Origin: Agrobacterium vitis
GTDB lineage: Bacteria; Pseudomonadota; Alphaproteobacteria; Rhizobiales; Rhizobiaceae
DNA length: 64,000 bases
Assembly (NCBI RefSeq): GCF_013337045.2
Contig: NZ_CP118259.1
Span: forward strand, 1,178,001-1,242,000
Direction: 5' to 3'
In this document: one piece after another, positions 57,151 to 64,000 of the stretch
How positions within the stretch are numbered: the first letter of the stretch is position 1
Layout: every line of letters begins with the position of its first letter
Made by a program: the position numbers and the translations under genes
Notes under the pieces: generated by a model
What the model saw: the letters and a program-made list of their open reading frames with translations, nothing else
Told to the model about the DNA's origin: nothing
Databases searched by the model: none

Positions 57151-57933
57151 CTACAAGGCCATGGCGATGCTGGCCAGCGCGGTGATTTCACAAATCTGTT
57201 GGGTAGCGCCTATGGTATCACCAGTCTGGCCGCCTAGCCTGTGCGAGACCAGCCGATTGGCCGCGAAGGCCGCCGCGCCACTTGCGACAAGCATGACCAC
57301 CAGCGGATGAAAAGAGGTAACTGGCGCGATGGTGACAACCGCGACGGCCAAGCCGAGGAACAGGGCCGCATATAGGCTATTATCATCCGGTTTTCCAAGC
57401 GATGCCGCGACACCATCGGGTTTTGCCGGGGGCAGGGCGTGCCAATGCCAAACCATCAGCGCCCGGCTGACGGCGGCAATGCCGATCATCACCAGCGCAA
57501 CATGGATAGGAGAGAGACTATTGACCAGCGAGGCCAGCGCCGCGACCCGCAGGCCAATGCTAAAAACCAGTGCCAAGACGCCAAAGGTGCCGACCCGGCT
57601 GTCTTTCATGATGTCCAGCGCTTTTTCGCGGTTGGCACCCCCGAGGCCATCGGCTGTGTCGGCAAAGCCGTCCTCATGCAAAGCGCCGGTCAGCAGAACC
57701 TGCAAACCAATTGCGGCAAAAGCGGCGATCAGACTGCTGGCGCCGAGGCCCAGCATTAGGGCCAGCAACAGGCCAGCGGGGGCAGCAATGACCGCACCGG
57801 CCAGAGGAAAGGCGCGGGGCGTGCGGCTCATTTCGCCGGAATGGTTTTGGAAAAAATGCGAAGCGATCGGCAGGCGGCTGAGGAAGCCGAGCGAACGGGC
57901 GAGATCGTCGACAAATGCAGTCAGGGTCATCAA
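57151..57933 (-). CDS. cobS: adenosylcobinamide-GDP ribazoletransferase (cobalamin synthase)
   Basis: The enzyme joins adenosylcobinamide-GDP with alpha-ribazole in the last step of B12 nucleotide-loop assembly. The 260-aa membrane protein has several helices and the hallmark GALHEDGFADTADGLGGA (about 83-100) plus GATQQICEI. In the Pseudomonas denitrificans naming it is cobV. It diverges from cobT, whose product supplies alpha-ribazole phosphate. Confidence 0.95.
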   Translation of the reverse strand: MMTLTAFVDDLARSLGFLSRLPIASHFFQNHSGEMSRTPRAFPLAGAVIAAPAGLLLALMLGLGASSLIAAFAAIGLQVLLTGALHEDGFADTADGLGGANREKALDIMKDSRVGTFGVLALVFSIGLRVAALASLVNSLSPIHVALVMIGIAAVSRALMVWHWHALPPAKPDGVAASLGKPDDNSLYAALFLGLAVAVVTIAPVTSFHPLVVMLVASGAAAFAANRLVSHRLGGQTGDTIGATQQICEITALASIAMAL

Positions 57934-58243
57934 CGTCGTCCACTCTTTATATCTGAGGATTTGTGCGAGTTTCCTGGAGGGAAACTGTGCCGAATCCGGC
58001 TCTTTTCATGGTTTAATATATAGTTTGCCTATTGCTATTTGCCAGTCGCCGCGAAGGCTGGACGATTGGTTCCGTTGTTAGCGTTTTCCGCAAAATCGTT
58101 TTCTCGTAATGTTTGCGAAAACCGGTAGGTCAGGGTTTTTTCGTTCATTGATAAAATTTTGTGCGAATCGATTCCGATTTCGGAATTTATGCATTAAGAA
58201 AGGCGCCAAATCCGCCTGACTAAAAGACAAGAAAGCCTGCCTG
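57934..58243. other. cobS-cobT divergent intergenic region
   Basis: The 310-bp gap must contain both promoters. A small hairpin AGTTTCC/GGAAACT lies at 57968-57986. Hallmarks of a cobalamin riboswitch were searched for by eye and not found. Confidence 0.5.
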
Positions 58244-59266
58244 ATGAGTGTAACCGGCCTGCCGTTTGACGATTTCCGAGTGCTGCTGCGCGATTTGCCA
58301 GGGCCTGACAGCCATGCGCTTGTGGCGGCCCGCGACCGCGACCGTCAATTGACCAAGCCGCCGGGCTCGCTTGGACGGCTGGAAGAAATCGCCATGTGGC
58401 TTGCCGCCTGGAGTGGCCGTGCGCCGGCGGTGAACCGTCCACTGGTGGCGATCTTTGCCGGCAATCACGGCGTGGCCCGGCATGGGATTACCCCGTTTCC
58501 GTCCTCCGTCACCCAGCAGATGGTGGAGAATTTCGCAGCCGGTGGAGCGGCGATCAACCAGATTTGCGTTGCCCACGATCTCGGCCTGAAGATTTTCGAT
58601 CTGGCGCTGGATTATCCGACTGGCGATATTACCGTCGAGCCGGCTTTGTCGGAGCGTGATTGTGCGGCCACTATGGCCTTCGGCATGGAAGCGATCGCCG
58701 GTGGCACGGATCTGCTGTGCCTCGGCGAAATGGGGATTGGCAATACGACCATTGCCGCAGCAATCAATCTGGCGCTTTACGGCGGTTCTGCCGAGGACTG
58801 GGTCGGGCCTGGCACCGGCTCGCAAGGTGAGATGCTGGAGCGCAAGATCGCTGTGGTCAAACAGGCGGTCGAGTTTCACCGCGATCACCTTTCCGATCCG
58901 CTGGAAGTGATGCGCCGTCTGGGAGGACGCGAAATCGCCGCCATGGCAGGCGCCATTCTTGCGGCACGAATGGAGCGCATTCCGGTGCTGATCGACGGTT
59001 ATGTGGCAACGGCTGCCGCTGCCCTGCTGAAAGCTGCCAATCCCTCGGCGCTCGACCATTGCCTGATCGGCCATGTCTCGGCGGAGCCGGGGCATTTGAA
59101 GGCCATCGACAAGCTGGGCAAGACGCCGCTTCTGGCGCTTGGCATGCGGCTGGGCGAGGGGACCGGTGCAGCCCTTGCAGCTGGCATCGTCAAGGCGGCT
59201 GCGGCCTGCCATACGGGGATGGCGACCTTCGAACAGGCCGGCGTGACCAATGCCGGCACCCATTGA
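58244..59266 (+). CDS. cobT: nicotinate-nucleotide--dimethylbenzimidazole phosphoribosyltransferase
   Basis: CobT makes alpha-ribazole-5'-phosphate, the lower-ligand precursor of B12. The 340-aa enzyme shows LTKPPGSLGRLEEIA, FAGNHGVARHG, LGEMGIGNTTIAAA, the P-loop-like GPGTGSQGEML, and the catalytic glutamate in ALGMRLGEGTGAALA. It pairs functionally with cobS and is called cobU in the Pseudomonas scheme. Confidence 0.95.
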   Translation: MSVTGLPFDDFRVLLRDLPGPDSHALVAARDRDRQLTKPPGSLGRLEEIAMWLAAWSGRAPAVNRPLVAIFAGNHGVARHGITPFPSSVTQQMVENFAAGGAAINQICVAHDLGLKIFDLALDYPTGDITVEPALSERDCAATMAFGMEAIAGGTDLLCLGEMGIGNTTIAAAINLALYGGSAEDWVGPGTGSQGEMLERKIAVVKQAVEFHRDHLSDPLEVMRRLGGREIAAMAGAILAARMERIPVLIDGYVATAAAALLKAANPSALDHCLIGHVSAEPGHLKAIDKLGKTPLLALGMRLGEGTGAALAAGIVKAAAACHTGMATFEQAGVTNAGTH

Positions 59267-59309
59267 GGCATCTTCTGTTGAAAAGCCTGGTATTGGGACG
59301 GCCTCAGAC

Positions 59310-59699
59310 ATGAGTTTAGAAGACGATAAACCCGCCCCCTTTGAGAAAAAGACCGGGTTTGCCCATCTTTTTGCTGCCACTCGCTATTCCATGCAGGGCG
59401 CGCGCCGCTTGTGGCGCGAGGCCGCGTTTCGCCATGAAGTGCTGGCGTTCGCAACCGGCCTGCTGCTCCTCGCGCTGCGGGGTGCAGCACCCGTCTATTA
59501 CCTCGGCTTTTTACTGTTGATGCTGGTGCTTTTTTCCGTCGAGGCTCTAAATACCGCCATCGAAGACGTGATCGACCGGATTTCACCGGAATTTTCGATC
59601 GTCGCTCGCAATGCGAAGGACTTAGGATCATTTGCGGTGTTCTGCCTGTTGGTTGCCAATGGGCTCTATATCAGCTGGGTGATGTTTTTCGCTGGCTGA
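59310..59699 (+). CDS. dgkA: diacylglycerol kinase
   Basis: DgkA phosphorylates diacylglycerol to recycle lipid, for example after periplasmic glucan synthesis. The 129-aa protein has three helices and the motif FSVEALNTAIEDVIDRI with the catalytic glutamates, then ARNAKDLGSFAVF. The ATG at 59310 gives family length; an earlier ATG at 59250 overlaps the cobT end and would add 20 residues. It lies directly downstream of cobT. Confidence 0.9.
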   Translation: MSLEDDKPAPFEKKTGFAHLFAATRYSMQGARRLWREAAFRHEVLAFATGLLLLALRGAAPVYYLGFLLLMLVLFSVEALNTAIEDVIDRISPEFSIVARNAKDLGSFAVFCLLVANGLYISWVMFFAG

Positions 59700-59727
59700 G
59701 CCGCTCTACTGAAACAAGGATGAATGA

Positions 59728-59970
59728 ATGAAACGCCTGCTGCGCCTGATACTGATCATGGCAATCGCCGCTATCGTGCTCTTTGGCTCGCGCTGGTATA
59801 CCTATGTCACCAATACGGAAACCCCGTATCAGGAAGTCGGTATCGACATTAACAGCCGTTTGCCGGACCCCTTCAACAAATGGGGTTGCGCTAAGCTGCA
59901 AGCCAATTTCAGCACCATGCTGCCGCCCTATGGCTGCCAAAACCCCACCGACCCGAAGCAATGGCGCTAG
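59728..59970 (+). CDS. small hypothetical membrane or secreted protein
   Basis: The 80-aa protein has an N-terminal hydrophobic helix (LLRLILIMAIAAIVLFGS) and a short extracytoplasmic part with two cysteines (WGCAKL, YGCQNP) that may form a disulfide. AAGGATGA precedes the ATG. It follows dgkA by 28 bases and ends before a clear terminator. No family is recognised. Confidence 0.6.
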   Translation: MKRLLRLILIMAIAAIVLFGSRWYTYVTNTETPYQEVGIDINSRLPDPFNKWGCAKLQANFSTMLPPYGCQNPTDPKQWR

Positions 59971-60028
59971 GGTCTGCCCGGTTTAAGTGGAACTGATCTG
60001 ATTTAACGCTCACTATTCTTTAATTTTT

Positions 60029-60060
60029 AGCGCTTCCGGGAAACTGGGAGCGCTTTTTTA
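60029..60060 (+). terminator. terminator after the cobT-dgkA unit
   Basis: AGCGCTTCC pairs with GGGAGCGCT, followed by TTTTTTA, 59 bases after the small membrane gene. Confidence 0.85.
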
Positions 60061-60238
60061 TGGGCATATTTCGACGCTGTTGTGAAAGGCAGATCCTCAC
60101 CACATGTTCCCAATAATTTCAGGGTAAATCGCGTTTGTGGTCGGCAGTCGATGGTTACAACGCATGTGTATCATTCCGTGACTTTTGCAGGCCGCAGCAA
60201 AAGCGTACCGATCGGTATTCAACAAGCAACATTGAGCC

Positions 60239-60556
60239 ATGATGGCGTTGCAATTTGATCAGGTGGAAATCATCAATGACTGGCATGTCATGGGGATGAC
60301 GGCGATCTTCCTTACCAACCTTATCTTGGGCAAAGAGCACTCTTTTGCTGAGAAAGATCGGGTTTATGTCACATGTTTTTCGGCATGGCTTCGTTGTGCG
60401 CTGAAAGCCTGTAGCGATATGGCCAAACAACATCCCCTCAATCTGCCTGGAGTCGCGACGCCGAACTGGCCTAGCGAGAGACTTGGGTTGCCCCGGCATT
60501 GGATCGGATTGAACGATAGGGTCCGGGTCTGCAATCCAGATTTGGGCAGCATTTGA
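60239..60556 (+). pseudogene. possible decayed oxidoreductase fragment
   Basis: Between 60061 and 60715 no good gene is seen. A 105-codon frame here contains FDQVEIINDWHVMGMTA, which resembles the DDWxVxGMxGTGS segment of acyl-CoA dehydrogenase-like flavin monooxygenases, but what follows (IFLTNLILGKEHSFAEKDRV) is degenerate. On the minus strand a 165-codon frame (60155-60652) overlaps it without recognisable features. The assignment is weak. Confidence 0.25.
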
Positions 60557-60715
60557 TGGGTTTTTGCCTTTCCCTCGCGTTTTGGGGAGGGGAGCAGTGT
60601 TTGTAGGGCCGGTGTTTGGAGGAAGACAGGCCTGATCGAACGGCTCGGTCAATTGATTGAGCCGAAGCGCGCGGTAGGAGGCCGCGCGCTCTATCTACCA
60701 GAGGAGGAGGATGCC

Positions 60716-62149
60716 TTGAAGCAGGGAAAGAGGACGTGTGCCGTCGCCAGTCTGGCGACGGAGAGAGGGCTCGAATACAGTATTCATGCAGCAAAACTGT
60801 TCTGTGCATTGTGTTTGATCGTGCTGTTTGGAATTGCTGTCCCAGTGGCGGCCCAGCCTGCTTTGGTTGCCGATGTGTCCTCATCTGGCCTGGGGAACCT
60901 TCCCGATCCGGTTTACGAAGGCCCTTTGGCGTCCGTTGGAAAATCTCTGCATGATAACGGAATTGACCTCAGGTTGGACTATTTCAACATTTACCAGAGT
61001 TCCCCGACATATGGATTCAGCTCGACTGCCTATGGTGGGTTAATCTTTGACGCGACTGGTCATCTGTCGCCTGATTTTCGACTAAGGCTCACGGAAACGT
61101 TTAATTTTCCGGCCCACAATGTCGGTGGTTACGCGAATGTCTTCGTTGGGCCTGTTCGCGACAAGTCAGACACGGATCTTACCCGCTTAACATTCCAGGC
61201 GGATTTTTTCGATGATCGTCTCCTGATCGAGGCTGGTCGTATGGGGCTTGTTGAAAATTTCCTGACCAGAGGCTTCTGCGACGGTCCCGCCTGTGTGAAC
61301 TCCACACAAGGGGCAACCCTCCATCTCCCTGAGGCGGGGCTTGCCGTTTGGGGCGCGCGGGCGGCATATAAAATGACGCCCAACACAACGGCGGGCTTCG
61401 GTATCGTTGAAAACAATACTGACAATTGGCTAGACGGCGATGGTTGGGATTGGGAAAAGGGCAGTACCGATGGGTATATTGCGGTTGCCAACATTATTCA
61501 TGCAGAGAGTTTCATGGATACCCCTCGTCCTCTAAAATTCGAGATTGGTGCCTATCGTCGCTCGGCCGCCTATAATGATGCACTCTATGATGATGGGCCT
61601 GGAAACCCAACATTCAGCTCCGCTTCGCCGACTGTCATCACCCATAAAAATGGCACGAACGGTCTTTATGGACAGGTCCGAAAAGTCCTGTGGAGCGATC
61701 CTAACGGTGGTCCGGTTCCGAAGAATCTGGCGTTCTATGGTGGTGTTTTCCACACGTTGGGTGACGGCCAGGCCTATCCCTGGGAAGCCTATGCTGGCCT
61801 TGAATATTCGGGCTTCCTGCCAGAAAATCCGCTCACCACGATAGGTGCGTCGATCCATTATATCGCCCTCAGCGAGGAACGTGCGCAATATGAAACAAAC
61901 GCCCGGCGGGTCATGGCAGGGCTTGATCAGCGCCAGTCGAAGGACACGTTCATGTTTGATGTGCATGCAAGAACGGGACTGTTCAACAGGGGCGTTCTCA
62001 ACGCTGGTGCCGCGTATATCGTCAATCCGAACACAATCGTTCCGACCGATTTCTCGTCAAAACAACAGAAGGACGGCTTCTTCTTTTATGTAGCGCTGGC
62101 GTTCGACCTCGGCGGCAGCCTGGGACTTTCGCCCCGCATAGGGCCTTAA
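60716..62149 (+). CDS. OprB-family carbohydrate porin
   Basis: The ~477-aa protein has a signal peptide (LFCALCLIVLFGIAVPVAAQ) and an OprB-type beta-barrel pattern (LRLDYFNIYQSSPTYGF..., RLTFQADFFDDRLLIEAGRMG..., AFYGGVFHTLGDG). OprB porins admit sugars through the outer membrane. A TTG at 60716 preceded by GAGGAGGAGG is the best start; the frame extends to a weaker TTG at 60653. It stands alone with a hairpin after the stop. Confidence 0.8.
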   Translation: MKQGKRTCAVASLATERGLEYSIHAAKLFCALCLIVLFGIAVPVAAQPALVADVSSSGLGNLPDPVYEGPLASVGKSLHDNGIDLRLDYFNIYQSSPTYGFSSTAYGGLIFDATGHLSPDFRLRLTETFNFPAHNVGGYANVFVGPVRDKSDTDLTRLTFQADFFDDRLLIEAGRMGLVENFLTRGFCDGPACVNSTQGATLHLPEAGLAVWGARAAYKMTPNTTAGFGIVENNTDNWLDGDGWDWEKGSTDGYIAVANIIHAESFMDTPRPLKFEIGAYRRSAAYNDALYDDGPGNPTFSSASPTVITHKNGTNGLYGQVRKVLWSDPNGGPVPKNLAFYGGVFHTLGDGQAYPWEAYAGLEYSGFLPENPLTTIGASIHYIALSEERAQYETNARRVMAGLDQRQSKDTFMFDVHARTGLFNRGVLNAGAAYIVNPNTIVPTDFSSKQQKDGFFFYVALAFDLGGSLGLSPRIGP

Positions 62150-62179
62150 AGCGCCCTCACAATTGTGTAAGAGCGCTTT
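62148..62179 (+). terminator. hairpin after the porin gene
   Basis: AAAGCGC/GCGCTTT surround a second palindrome CACAATTGTG. It starts at the stop codon and may terminate both the porin and the convergent BON gene. Confidence 0.6.
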
Positions 62180-62203
62180 CAACCCTCGACATGACAAGCA
62201 CCA

Positions 62204-62701
62204 TCAGTCCTCATCGGGCTGATGGGCATCGACCCCCATGGCTTCGATCTCGTTGATGACATGACGAACGCCGGGAACACTGAGCGCCAAACGCGCCGCC
62301 ATCCGCAGTTCTTCATTGGTGTCGACCATGCCACTTAAGGTCGCCGTATGGCCATCGACGCTGATTTCGATGTTATCGAGCTCCATGTCGTCGACTGACT
62401 CGAACCGTTCGGCAATGCGGCTCTCAATGTCATCGCTGTCTTCACGACCGATGGTGGCGGGGCTCAAACCGTCCTTCAATGGCTTTTCTTCACCATCGGC
62501 CTCGACGGTATCGATTCGGTAGCCACGATTAGTATCACGGTCAAAATTGCCAGCGGTTTCTCCGTAAGCACGATTTTCCGGCGCGTCCGAGGCCGCTGCC
62601 GGTGTGTCGGAATAAGGCCATCCATCGTTGATGTCGCGCTCTTCCAAGTCCCGCAATTCGTCTTCGGTGGATGCAGCGTTTCCATGCTTGGCATAAATCA
62701 T
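62204..62701 (-). CDS. BON-domain protein
   Basis: The 165-aa acidic protein ends in a BON domain (about residues 95-160: IESRIAERFESVDDMELDNIEISVDGHTATLSGMVDTNEELRMAARLALSVPGVRHVINEI). BON domains bind phospholipid or are stress-linked. No signal peptide is present. The N-terminal half is disordered, with DINDGWPYSDTPAAAS and RAYGETAGNFDRDTNRGY. The ATG at 62701 follows AGGAG. Rhizobial homologues are common but uncharacterised. Confidence 0.8.
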   Translation of the reverse strand: MIYAKHGNAASTEDELRDLEERDINDGWPYSDTPAAASDAPENRAYGETAGNFDRDTNRGYRIDTVEADGEEKPLKDGLSPATIGREDSDDIESRIAERFESVDDMELDNIEISVDGHTATLSGMVDTNEELRMAARLALSVPGVRHVINEIEAMGVDAHQPDED

Positions 62702-62815
62702 AACACGTTCTCCTGGTGTTTTCTTTCGGATAAACGTTTCAGGATTGATTTGGTTCATATCCCCGGTTGGCCGGGGATTCCAGGCCATCCGGGTGTCAGA
62801 CACCGCATGTGACGA

Positions 62816-63316
62816 TCATGTTTGCGACGATATTGCCTTCTGCCATTTCTTCAGCAACCGATCGCGTTTCAGGCGGGAGAGCCGCTGGATCCAGAACAGG
62901 CCGTCGAGCTGGTCTATTTCATGCTGCATGCAGATGGCGGCAAAGTCCTGAAGCTCCTCCTCGTGAACCGTGCCGTCCAGCGATTGGTAACGAAGGGTGA
63001 TCTGGCGCGGTCGTGTCACGGTCTCGGTCATGCCCGGCATGCAGACACTCCCTTCATCATGCTCCAGAGTGTTTTGAGAAAAGGAGAGGATTTCAGGATT
63101 GACGTAATCACGCCGTCCACCCAATTCGGGCAGATCGAGGATGACCAGGCGCACCAACTCGCCCACATGGGCGGCGGTAATACCGACGCCGGGTGCGGCG
63201 CGCATGGCATTGTATAATGCATCGGCAAAACTGATCAGTTTATCGTCAAACGCCGTCACGGCCTGGCAAGGCTTCGCCAGCAGTGGATGAGGGTAGCGCA
63301 GGATTTTCAGGGCCAT
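62816..63316 (-). CDS. peptide deformylase-like protein with altered active site
   Basis: The 166-aa protein aligns along the whole length with peptide deformylase, but the three signature motifs are changed. GxGxAAxQ reads GVGITAAH (residue 50 His instead of Gln). EGCLS reads EGSVC (Ser90 where the zinc cysteine should be, with Cys92 nearby). HExxH reads HEIDQ (His132, Glu133, then Gln136 instead of the second zinc histidine). Numbering coincides with E. coli Def. It probably lacks classical activity or uses another metal site; a canonical def is expected elsewhere in the genome. Confidence 0.8.
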   Translation of the reverse strand: MALKILRYPHPLLAKPCQAVTAFDDKLISFADALYNAMRAAPGVGITAAHVGELVRLVILDLPELGGRRDYVNPEILSFSQNTLEHDEGSVCMPGMTETVTRPRQITLRYQSLDGTVHEEELQDFAAICMQHEIDQLDGLFWIQRLSRLKRDRLLKKWQKAISSQT

Positions 63317-63334
63317 GACAGAATTATAGGTGGC

Positions 63335-64000
63335 TCAATCGGAGCCAGCCGCCTCGCGCAGTTTTCGACGGTCGGGCACGATGACATGGCGGTTGTTCTC
63401 GATGACGATAATGCCCTCCTTGCGCAGTTTGGTCATCTGCCGGCTGACGGTTTCAATGGTCAGGCCGAGGAAGTCGGCGATATCGGCGCGCGAAAGCGGC
63501 AGGTCGAAGCTTTTGCTGAACGCCTGCATCGGGTCGATATGGGTGGCAATCAGATGGAGAAAACTGGCCACCTTTTCCTGCGCGGTTTTACGACCGAGCG
63601 TCAGCATCCATTCGCGGGCTTCATCCAGCTCCTTCAGGGATTGTTCGTGCAGCTTGCGCTCGAAATCAGGAGCATCGGCGACCAGCCGGTCGATGACAGC
63701 ACGGGGAAAAGCGCAGATTTCCGCGTCGGTCGCGGCTTCCGCCGTCAAACTGCTTTCCTTCAGGAAGGGGCGCCCCATGAAATCCGGGGCAAATTGCAGG
63801 CCAACGATCTGTTGGCGGCCATCTGCCATCATTTTCGACAGCTTGACCACGCCCTTGACGATATTGCTATAGCTGGAGATCTGCTCTCCCTGGCCGATCA
63901 CTTCCCCGCCCGCTTCGATATGGCGCTTTGTCGAGATACGGTTGAGCTCGATCAATTGAAGAATCGAAAGTGACGCGCATACTCCGCCATGCCTGGCTTC
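63335..64000 (-). CDS. fnrN: FnrN-type Crp/Fnr transcriptional regulator, 5' end beyond window
   Basis: The frame is open to the right edge: upstream of a TTG at 63955 the peptide reads RHGGVCASLSILQL, the start of an Fnr-type sensor with one of the N-terminal cluster cysteines (GVC). Two more should lie beyond the edge. EICAFPRAVID carries the internal cysteine equivalent to E. coli Cys122. The DNA-binding helix LPLSRADIADFLGLTIETVSRQMTKLRKEG is Fnr-like (E-SR). It should sense oxygen through a 4Fe-4S cluster and bind TTGAT-N4-ATCAA sites to control microaerobic respiration. It is 18 bases from the deformylase-like gene downstream. Confidence 0.88.
   Translation of the reverse strand, partial: EARHGGVCASLSILQLIELNRISTKRHIEAGGEVIGQGEQISSYSNIVKGVVKLSKMMADGRQQIVGLQFAPDFMGRPFLKESSLTAEAATDAEICAFPRAVIDRLVADAPDFERKLHEQSLKELDEAREWMLTLGRKTAQEKVASFLHLIATHIDPMQAFSKSFDLPLSRADIADFLGLTIETVSRQMTKLRKEGIIVIENNRHVIVPDRRKLREAAGSD

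Noticed and set aside
46502..58000. attR copy of the tRNA-Leu 3' end closing an island
   Set aside because: No second copy of the tRNA 3' sequence was seen by eye; it may lie outside the window or be lost.
57934..58243. Cobalamin riboswitch between cobS and cobT
   Set aside because: GGGAAACTGTGCCG looks vaguely similar, but the conserved B12-box and the CCCGCAACTGT-type core are absent.

Overview
The window looks like a chromosomal segment of an alphaproteobacterium of the Rhizobiaceae, probably an Agrobacterium/Allorhizobium/Rhizobium-type organism. This rests on a malic enzyme fused to a phosphotransacetylase-like domain, an FnrN-type regulator, the PurS/PurQ/small-PurL arrangement, a GTTC-N7-GTTC SOS box ahead of imuA-imuB-dnaE2, and rhizobial-style intergenic palindromes. 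The species assignment is inference; no database was searched. Most of the window is ordinary, densely packed core genome on both strands.

Region 1 (1-31.6 kb). A LuxR-type regulator is cut by the left edge. Then come malic enzyme, an LpxH-like metallophosphoesterase and a four-gene MlaEFD-lipoprotein lipid transporter operon. A MocR regulator and a DUF1127 gene diverge over a repeat-rich operator region. Next are a PagL-like lipid A deacylase, a small lipoprotein, purC-purS-purQ, a tannase-family esterase, a GGDEF membrane protein, a glutathione transferase, icd, trmJ-murI, a CBS-domain membrane protein, a HerA-like ATPase, a secreted esterase, pepT, and a carbonic anhydrase paired with a SulP transporter.

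Region 2 (31.6-46.5 kb). This holds terC, rpsD (clear promoter and a terminator-like leader hairpin), glsA, a YdjC/ChbG-like deacetylase, ttcA, two tandem inositol-monophosphatase paralogues, an MFS exporter, the grxD / small basic protein / bolA cluster, purL, a J-domain protein followed by a 54-bp tandem palindrome array, a small HTH protein, lipB and tRNA-Leu(GAG).

Region 3 (46.5-56.2 kb) is the accessory part. Directly after tRNA-Leu lies the C-terminal remnant of a tyrosine recombinase. Beside it is a decayed IS3-family element that has itself been invaded twice: by an intact IS110 element and by a ~125-bp three-hairpin repeat whose second copy lies at 18.6 kb. Then comes the SOS mutagenesis cassette imuA-imuB-dnaE2, with a 40-bp near-perfect palindrome inside the dnaE2 3' end. 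An IS5-family element follows, inserted exactly at the stop codon of an aspartic protease gene.

Region 4 (56.2-64 kb) returns to core genes: retropepsin-like protease, DUF1289, cobS and cobT (divergent), dgkA, a small membrane protein, an OprB-type porin, a BON-domain protein, a deformylase-like protein lacking canonical active-site residues, and an FnrN-type regulator cut by the right edge.

No large unknown defence or biosynthetic system was found. The most unusual signals are the mobile three-hairpin repeat, the palindrome families, the in-frame dnaE2 palindrome, the possible IS110 guide-RNA region and the altered deformylase.
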